64,000 nucleotides of DNA, from positions 60,718,587 through 60,782,586 of the forward strand of contig CM076849.1 in assembly GCA_039519185.1 (NCBI GenBank), written 5' to 3'. The notes under the pieces are model-generated. The model searched no databases and was not told where the DNA came from. It saw nothing but the letters and a program-made list of their open reading frames with translations. A program made the position numbers and the translations under genes. Below are positions 57,381 to 64,000 of this stretch, one piece after another (positions within the stretch are counted from its first letter, which is position 1; every line of letters begins with the position of its first letter). Source of the stretch: Astragalus membranaceus (lineage: Eukaryota; Streptophyta; Magnoliopsida; Fabales; Fabaceae).

Positions 57381-58737
57381 AGTATTCCTCTATCCTTCCT
57401 ATAATTTCATCAGCTTCTATTATGTAACAATTTGATTCGATGGTTTGAGCCATGAACTTTGTCTTGGTGCACAAGGTTTGGAAAAGCGATCCTCAAGTAG
57501 TTGTATTCTCAAAGAAATCCTTAGTTGTCTATCTTTGATATTATTAATGTTCTGACATTAACTAATAGGAGAAGGATTTTTTGTTAGTGTAATTTTCTGA
57601 TTGTCACATGTGATGTAACTGTCTTAACCAAATTTTGTCAAGAAATAAATTTCTTAGATTAAATGATATTGTATTTACAGTCAAAAATAAATTTCTCGAA
57701 GTATATTGAAATGAGATAATATTAAGAAAATTTTGATATAGTACATGATTGTGATATGCATAAAAAAAATGCAATTTTGTGTGTTAAATATTATAAGGAA
57801 GGATGGTAGTATAATGCATGCTATCATTAGAATGTTAAATTAAGAAATTTCTTTAGAAGCTTGGACTGCATCGTTTATGATTCTAATATTTAATATTAGG
57901 AAAATAGAAACAAACTTATTGCACTATCCGAGTATGTATACCAATTGTATTGGAAAGTTTTGCACTATCAATTTGTTGAGCAATTTTTATGGTTTTCGTT
58001 AGAATCACATAATGTGTGTATACTGGGAATTATGATATAGTATGAGGTAAATATCCATTATATTATAAGATTGTATTAGAATATACAATGATGTTAACTA
58101 GATATGATATAAAGGGATTTTATCCTCAATGGATGCGTCATCACTTAGAAGTCGTCTAAGTATAGTTGAATGCATAAAGGAAAATCGACTTCTAACACAC
58201 GCTAAGTATCTATGGTTCATAAATATTGCTTTACCAATTCAGTGTGATATTGTGGCGAAACTCACCAACTTCTCGTGTTAATGTAAGCTATGGAAAAAAG
58301 ATCAAAAAGCTCTGAATACCATAATAGAGTTTAGGAACATAGAAAAGGGAAAACAGAAACTTACCAATTGATCCTATTGATTGCTTGAATGATTTAGAAG
58401 AGCGAACTCTCTTCTCAAGATGAGAGTGTGGGGAAATGATGATTACTCGACGAGATAGTGTGTGTTTTGAGAAAATTGGAAATCAGAGAGGGGGAGCTAT
58501 GAGAGTTTGTGTTTGTGAGTGTGTTTTGCTTAAAAATTAGAAACCTTAGATTAGATAAAGAGTAAAGCTAATTTTTCCTAATTGCAAGAAGAGTTTGTTA
58601 ACTTAACAATTATATTAATATTTACAATTATATTTATGAATTACATGAAACACGTGACAATCACCAAATTATTGTTCTACACCGATTGATTCAATTTAAA
58701 AAGAATTAAATGTTCAACTACTCATGCATATTTCATT
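57381..58737. other. intergenic, no gene seen
   Basis: AT-rich DNA with no convincing exon, repeat or RNA gene on either strand. Confidence 0.5.
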
Positions 58738-58938
58738 GAGTAAAAGCCTATTTTAGTCCACGACAACTTTTTGACAAGACAAATTAGTCCCTGACAATAT
58801 TTTGGGACAAATTAGTCCTTAATATTTTAAAACGGGGACAAATTAGTCCCCGTACATGTCGGAAACAAATTTGGGAGAGGGGGGAGGACAAATTCGTCCT
58901 ATTAAAAAATTGTCAGGGACTAAAATGGGTCTTTACTC
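58738..58938. mobile_element. Mutator-like MITE (201 bp)
   Basis: Inverted ends GAGTAAAAGCCTATTTTAGT and ACTAAAATGGGTCTTTACTC, with a 9-bp duplication TATTTCATT at 58729-58737 and 58939-58947. The interior repeats ACAAATTAGTCC. Nine-base duplication fits Mutator-like elements. Confidence 0.85.
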
Positions 58939-59381
58939 TATTTCATTTTTAAACTTACAAAATGAACACAAAGAATAAAGTATTATTGATTTTGAATTGC
59001 AATTACTTTATGAAATATGGAACACAACACAATCACAATATTTTTATTCTATACTGAACATTCAATTTAAAAAGAATGAAAACAAGAATTAAATTTTTTC
59101 AAAAAAAAAGAAAACAAAAATTAAATGTTTAACTACTTACACATATTTAAATAATTATTGTAAATAAATTTAGTTTTATCTTTTATACATTATAAATACC
59201 GATATTTTTTGTATATATGAAAAGCAAGATTAATATTTTGTAACATTATTATTCCTCTTTTCAATATGTTGAGTTTCTCAATTGAGAAAAATATTCATCT
59301 TTATTGATTATGGAAAATGAAATGATTACAAAAGTGATGCTAGAGAGGGGCTTATATAGCCATAAAAAGATTACATTGATC

Positions 59382-59568
59382 AAACTCAAAGCTTGGGTGC
59401 AAGTGGTTAATGCACTCCAACTAAAGAGGCGGACTCGGCTAGTACCCGGGTTCGATCCCAGCGATCGAACAAATTCGAGCCAGACTTTACTTACCTCCCG
59501 ACTGAACTCTGGATTCAGGGCCCCTTTTTCTTGGACACCGGAGCGGGGTCAAAGTCCCCTAAACCAAA
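59382..59568 (+). mobile_element. SINE-2, tRNA-derived
   Basis: 187-bp element with a tRNA-like head (GCTTGGGTGCAAGTGGTTAA as A-box region, GGGTTCGATCCC at 59449-59460 as B box). A perfect 20-bp duplication of the target lies at 59362-59381 and 59569-59588. The perfect flanks suggest a recent insertion. Confidence 0.92.
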
Positions 59569-59594
59569 ATAAAAAGATTACATTGATCTTAACC

Positions 59595-59697
59595 TAGATT
59601 TAACAAACTCTAACAAACTATTTTATTCACTAGATTTAACAAACTCTAACAAACTATTTTATTCACTAGATTTAACAAACTCTAACAAACTATTTAC
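59595..59697 (+). repeat. 36-bp tandem repeat, three copies
   Basis: Units start TAGATTTAACAAACTCTAAC at 59595, 59631 and 59667, almost identical. Confidence 0.93.
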
Positions 59698-59859
59698 TCA
59701 GTAAAACAAATTAAGTTAGATTAATAACTGATAATTCAAAATACTCGATGCAGATAAGGTCAAACAAACCCAGCCTTTGTGAATATATTGTATGTTGCTT
59801 CTTGATGGATATAAGAGTCATGTTAAAAGCTTCTCACAAATATACCTTTGAAAACCGTA

Positions 59860-60095
59860 TGATTTTATGAATTCACAAGCTAATAAGATTGCTTATGTCA
59901 TATCTATAGTCGATGTGGGACTTCAACATACCATTCACGCTCAGGACTGGACATCTGAAGCATTGACTGATGCAGGTAGAATAACAAGGATCTCAACACA
60001 CCCTTTCACACCCAGGACTGGACAACTGAAGTGTGAAAAAAATGGGTGGAATAATAGAGATCTTGGCCTAATAAGAAATCTAGAATAGGCTCATG
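59860..60095 (+). other. intergenic sequence with duplicated CAGGACTGGAC motif
   Basis: Two similar segments around CAGGACTGGACA (59940-59955 and 60013-60025), each followed by TCTGAAG or CTGAAG-type text. An open frame of 73 codons here has no recognisable family. Probably repeat-derived. Confidence 0.4.
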
Positions 60096-60138
60096 CATGA
60101 ATATTTGTGAGTCATAACCAACATAAGTCAGTAATAAT

Positions 60139-60400
60139 GATGAAGCTGGCTCGAGGGATGAACGAGGAAGAAGCTTCAAAAATTTTCTTCAATGAAGAAG
60201 CTGGCTCGAGGACGATTGAGGAAGAAGCTTCAAAAAATTTCTTGAATGATGAAGCTGGCTCGAGGGATGATCGAGGAAGAATCTTCAAAACATTTCTTGA
60301 ATGATGAAGCTAGCTTGAGTGATGACCAAGGAAGAAGCTTCAAAAAAATTCTTGAATGATGAAGCTAGATCGAAGAAGAAGCTTCAAAGAACTTCTTGAA
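60139..60400 (+). repeat. 55-bp tandem repeat, about five copies
   Basis: Units beginning GATGAAGCTGGCTCGAGG recur at about 60139, 60194, 60248, 60303 and 60358, each containing GAGGAAGAAGCTTCAAAA and a TTCTTGAATGA tail. The period is not a multiple of three, so the Glu/Ala-rich frame seen through it shifts. Confidence 0.9.
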
Positions 60401-61267
60401 CACACTCAAGAAGGAGACTTTAATAGTCATGAAAATCGGGGAATTTGGTCTTGTTGGTTTTGTCGAAAAGGTCCCCGGATTTTTTTTGGTAATGATGAAC
60501 AATGGCTGACAGTAATGTTCTGTCGAGAAAAACTAGAAAGGTGATTGTAGCAGCAAAAAAGAAATAAATTGAAAACTGAAAAATGCGGTGCTGCCAAACA
60601 CAATAATTTAACCAAAATAATGAGAGAAAAAGTGGGGGTTTTCAAATTTAACGAACAATAAGTGAGGTAAAAATCAATATATAAAAATGACTAATCCACT
60701 GATTTAGGGTAATTTCACTTCGACCTATCACGGGTTTCATTATATTTGATTTCTTTTTAGGATTCTAATCTTGTTTGATCATAAAATTGACCAATCAAGT
60801 ATCAATCAATCCTATATGAATTCCCACTAGATTAAGCATCATAGAATTTGATTAAAAATAGTTAAGGAACAAGCGTCACAAAACCTTAATTAATTTAAAA
60901 AAACAATATTTAGTAAACTAAGTTATTCAATGAACCAAAAATTGTACTATCTCTTATAAACAGGATCAAAGGTATTAATATAAAGTGACTCGAAGGTATT
61001 AAAAGAAAATGAAACTGAAAAGAAGCAATGATCCCAAGATTGATATTGGACCTATGAAGCCATATGTCATGATTGCAGTGGATGTATTGTGCTGAAGAAT
61101 CTAATGCAATCACATGGTTGTATTTGTTTAGCAACAAAGTAAAAGCATCCCAAAGGATTAAGCATTTTCTAGTTTGGCAAGAATCAATTTGGCAAAACGA
61201 TCAAAAGCATTAGATTGCCAGTCTTTTACGGCTTATTTGGCCTATCTATTTCCATTAGCACTAATTG

Positions 61268-61496
61268 AGACTGTTTGGGATAGCTTATGGAAACAACTTA
61301 TGACGTGTTCATAAGCTGTTTTCTGCTAATTTCCATAAGCTCCACAGGATAGCTTATGAAAACAGTTTATGGCTTATAGAAAGATAGTTTAACATTAGTT
61401 TATCTTTTATTATATAAACAACTTATGCATAAACACTTACATGATAAACATTTATGCCATAAGTGCTTAATTAAGCTGTTTATCCAAGCGGGCCCA
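61268..61496. repeat. MITE-like repeat with TTTGGATA ends
   Basis: Left CTGTTTGGGATAGCTTATGG and right TTTATCCAAGCGGGCCC are imperfect inverted ends around a segment rich in AGCTTATG and CATAAGCT. Such sequences are common as MITEs in legumes. Target duplication not resolved. Confidence 0.45.
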
Positions 61497-61613
61497 ATGT
61501 AAATGAGCTTTCTATGAATGAGCTTCTGCAGGAATGAATTAGGCACTTCACATAAGCTCTATTGCCCTTACATACCTCAACAAAATTCAGTATATATCAA
61601 CACCTCCTAAATG

Positions 61614-61855
61614 TGTGGCAGGTTCCTTCTAGTTTATGTGGTGCTTGTGTGTCTACTACAACCTTCCTATAATAGAAATCCATCTCCAAATCTGAGTGAA
61701 AAATCACCATTTGAAGTTCCTACAGGCAACCTACATGCTTACGATGAGTTGAGGGTATTTGGTTGCCTTGTCTATTCATTCACCATACTAAAGCTGAGAA
61801 CAAAGCTTTGTCCAAGAGCCACTGTCCATGAACATTTATTTCTCTTTTTTACAGT
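61614..61855 (+). pseudogene. Copia integrase C-terminal fragment
   Basis: The plus frame reads NRNPSPNLSEKSPFEVPTGN, HAYDELRVFGCLVYS and LRTKLCPRA. This is the conserved region after the integrase core in Copia elements (KSPFExLxG, YxxLRxFGCLxY, RTKxxPRA). No other part of the element is present; a small orphan fragment. Confidence 0.75.
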
Positions 61856-62011
61856 TCCACACACTGATCATCAAAAGTGTTTCCCTCAAGTTAGTTAATT
61901 AGGTTGTTATATCAAGTCTTCTTTTTTGTTACAATTAAGTGTTTTTCTTTAAAGTTAATTATATATATATGACTATTGTAACTAACTATAACTACTATTT
62001 GTATATGAGAA

Positions 62012-62016
<5 letters not shown>

Positions 62017-62057
<41 letters not shown>
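62017..62057. repeat. (AT)n microsatellite
   Basis: About 20 AT/TA units in the sequence between the Copia fragment and the next open frame. Confidence 0.93.
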
Positions 62058-62060
<3 letters not shown>

Positions 62061-62097
62061 CTTAGTTGTAGCAAGCTAACCACAATAAGAGTTCTCC

Positions 62098-62447
62098 TTA
62101 ATAACAGCTCAATATGTAAACAACACAAGTAAAGCATGTGTATTTACGTTGTACATATATGTTTCTATAGATTTTAACTAACACATGCAAGACAACCACA
62201 CTGCGTAGGGAATATTGCTTGCAAATTAGCTCCACACTTGCGTGGGCAACAAACTTGAGGGGAAACTGTTTCCGATACAAACCCGGCTCAACACTATAAG
62301 TCACTAACTTGAACATCGCAATGTCTTGCAAGTAGCCACCACCGCCGTCTTTTACGGGAGCTCGGAGAACCATCATGTCCTCCATCTCTTTGCCACGGTG
62401 AAGTACATTTCCTGGAATTCCGCTTAGAACATTATCTATTAAAAAAT
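62098..62447 (-). CDS. unrecognised exon-like open frame
   Basis: The minus frame continues upstream of the first Met as DNVLSGIPGNVLHRGKEMED and then reads MMVLRAPVKDGGGGYLQDIA, VEPGLYRKQFPLKFVAHASV and ELICKQYSLRSVVVLH. An AG acceptor lies near 62437. Codon content looks gene-like in an AT-rich setting, and the stop is near 62098. I do not recognise the family. It could be a decayed exon; no neighbouring exon was found. Confidence 0.25.
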
Positions 62448-62799
62448 ATAAACCACGTGTTTAAACAAATGACAACGTGCAATATTAGTAAGATTACTTT
62501 TTCAGCCTTACATATGTAGTGAGTTTCCACCCAATAACAATAAAAGCACTACTAAAAAAGTGAAATTAGAGAGCATAAATTGGTCAACGAAAATGTGAAA
62601 TTCATTTTTAGTTCCCTCACTAAATTTTGTGACATCTGAATTAGTAATGAAATTCAATTTTCCCGTCACCAAATTAGTTTTTTCTGGTGGTGAAATTTAT
62701 GGCACCAAAGTTGAACCTTAAAATTCACAAGATATAGAATTTTGATGTCGGGTAATCCATGGGCTAGCTGCTACAGAGTTCGATTATAATTATATAAAT

Positions 62800-63130
62800 T
62801 AGGCTTAAATATTTCCCTACAAATATAGAGATTTTTGTTTTTCGTCCAAAAAATAATTTTTCCTTTTTCGACACTACAATATTAATTTTTTTCTTTTAGT
62901 TCTTCCTCTATTGTTTTAGTCCCTGAAATTTTGTTTATATTTGGTTTTAGTCTTTGAAATTAAAAAAAAAAAATTGATTTAGTCTTTGAAGTATGAACTA
63001 AATGAAGACTAATTCCAAAAATAGATATTAATTACAAGAACAAAATACAGAGAAAACTTTTTACAGATTAAAAACAAAACAAAAATTCAGGGACGAAAAA
63101 TAAAAGACTATATTTTTGGAGACAAAAAGA
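62800..63130. repeat. dispersed repeat, possible MITE
   Basis: Left GCTTAAATATTTCCCTACAA and right GACAAAAAGATATTAAGGAT with inner TTTAGTCCCTGAAATTTTG-type strings resemble a common plant MITE family. Clear ends and target duplication were not found. Confidence 0.35.
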
Positions 63131-63341
63131 TATTAAGGATATAAAGTAATTAGTGATATTTGGTAGTATAACGTTTTGGCCATTTAACACAAATTAAGAA
63201 ATATAGTTAATTTTGTATGGAAAAGATAAATTAAAAGTTACTTTAATAAATTACCATTCATTAATATCATGGGAAAGATAAATTAATAATACGATATATT
63301 ATTAAATAAGGAAGAGTATGATAGAAAAAATAGCATTAATG

Positions 63342-64000
63342 CACTACAAAAAAAATTGGACTTTTCGGAGGGCAAAATCGGTCGGAAAAGCCAAAAATCC
63401 ACCGAAAATGTGGAATTTCCGGCAGATTTTTGGCGCCGGTAGCCAGCTCGCAGCAAACGGTTTCCAGCGGATTTTGTGGTGCCGGAAAATCCAAGAAAAA
63501 TCCGCATGAGTTTATCCGCCGGAAAGTCCACAAATCCGCCGGAAAAACCGTTTTTTTTTTTTAAAATTAATTATTTTTCAAAAATAAATATTATTTTTTT
63601 TAAAAATCGTTTTATTTAAAAAATTAATATTATTTTATTAAAAACTTTAATTGATTATTTTATTAAAAACTTTAATTATTGATAAAAAAATAAATTTTAA
63701 TAATTAATTAATTAATTTACTATTTAAAAAATAAAAATTAGGAATGAAAATTAATCATTAATTTAAATAAACATCCGTACAACAAAAAAAATATCCATAC
63801 AATAAAAAAATAATCATACAACAAAATAAAATAATCTAAAGCTACTGGGGTGGCTGCTGGTCTGACTCATCACCATGATAATAGGTATCATCAGATGCAA
63901 GAAAAGAACTAATCGAATCGATATTATTAAGATCGATGTGGGGCTGCTGGGGTGACCACCGCTGGGGGTGCTGGTTTGGCTGGTGGGGTGACTGCTGCTG
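63342..64000 (-). mobile_element. CACTA-6, left end only
   Basis: Starts CACTACAAAAAAAATTGGAC at 63342 with subterminal CCGGAAA and TCCGCCGGAAA units to 63550, and carries the end of a minus-strand coding exon. The right end lies outside the window, so the target duplication cannot be tested (the left flank ATG is the candidate). Confidence 0.8.
63842..64000 (-). CDS. CACTA-6 transposon protein, C-terminal 52 codons
   Basis: An open minus-strand frame running off the window edge, rich in Gln, His, Pro and Asp: QQPHIDLNNIDSISSFLASD and DDTYYHGDESDQQPPQ, then TAG at 63842-63844. By position relative to the CACTA end and composition it is probably the tail of a transposon-encoded Transposase_24-type protein, but too little is visible to be sure. 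Confidence 0.45.
   Translation of the reverse strand, partial: QQQSPHQPNQHPQRWSPQQPHIDLNNIDSISSFLASDDTYYHGDESDQQPPQ

Noticed and set aside
62522..62790. Possible CACTA or Harbinger start (CACTACTAAAAAAG near 62548)
   Set aside because: No matching inverted end or target duplication was found downstream.

Overview
The window is nuclear DNA from a flowering plant, most likely a papilionoid legume. Evidence is spliced plant genes with GT-AG introns, a plant SNAP33-type t-SNARE, a plastid sigma-factor copy, a plastid atpH insertion, a tRNA-Arg(ACG) and heavily nested plant transposons, including long LTRs that look like legume Ty3/gypsy (Ogre/Tat-like) LTRs. The family placement is inference. 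Only one protein gene appears intact: the SNAP33-like gene at 16045-17500 (minus, five exons, 287 codons). Nearly everything else is mobile DNA or gene debris.

Left third (1-14816): a minus-strand Copia element (Copia-1) is split by a 12.3 kb CACTA transposon (CACTA-1, 1346-13653, duplicated target TAG). That element is itself split by a 6.8 kb CACTA transposon (CACTA-2, 5927-12696, duplicated target TGA). Both carry fragments of unrelated host genes. CACTA-1 holds SYF2-like and DUF547-like exons, a possible P450 piece and a complete tRNA-Arg gene. CACTA-2 holds exons resembling a CAD1/NSL1 MACPF protein, ribosomal protein L10, a PP2C, an HSP70 C-terminus and annexin. All lie on one strand with their splice signals, behind a CT-rich leader and ahead of an AATAAA signal.

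Middle (14817-30037): the SNAP33-like gene; a (CT)n(AT)n microsatellite abutting a plastid atpH fragment; a decayed LINE (LINE-1); and a minus-strand Copia-2 remnant split by a CACTA-like element (CACTA-3, 22177-26513). CACTA-3 carries most of a SIG6-like sigma-factor gene. Its leader and first codons are homologous to those in CACTA-1.

Right of centre (30038-44158): CACTA-5 (30038-42577, duplicated target CAT) contains CACTA-4 (30588-37815, duplicated target AGA), a 5'-truncated LINE-2, a SINE, and several unrecognised captured exons. CACTA-4 is the only element here with recognisable TNP2-type and Transposase_24-type genes, both damaged. LINE-3 follows.

Right third (44159-64000): an F-box/FBD-like pseudogene is split by an hAT-type MITE and by Copia-3 (45726-56974, duplicated target ATTCC, two LTRs). 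Copia-3 is split twice by solo long LTRs in opposite orientation. Then come MITEs, a second SINE with a perfect 20-bp target duplication, tandem repeats, a Copia integrase scrap, and the left end of CACTA-6, which leaves the window.

The strongest theme is a set of CACTA elements built like transcription units: terminal repeat, family-specific subterminal repeat array, CT-rich leader, sense-oriented captured exons, and the second array. This fits known transposon gene capture, but the one-orientation, splice-compatible stacking and the leader shared by two element families deserve transcript-level checks.
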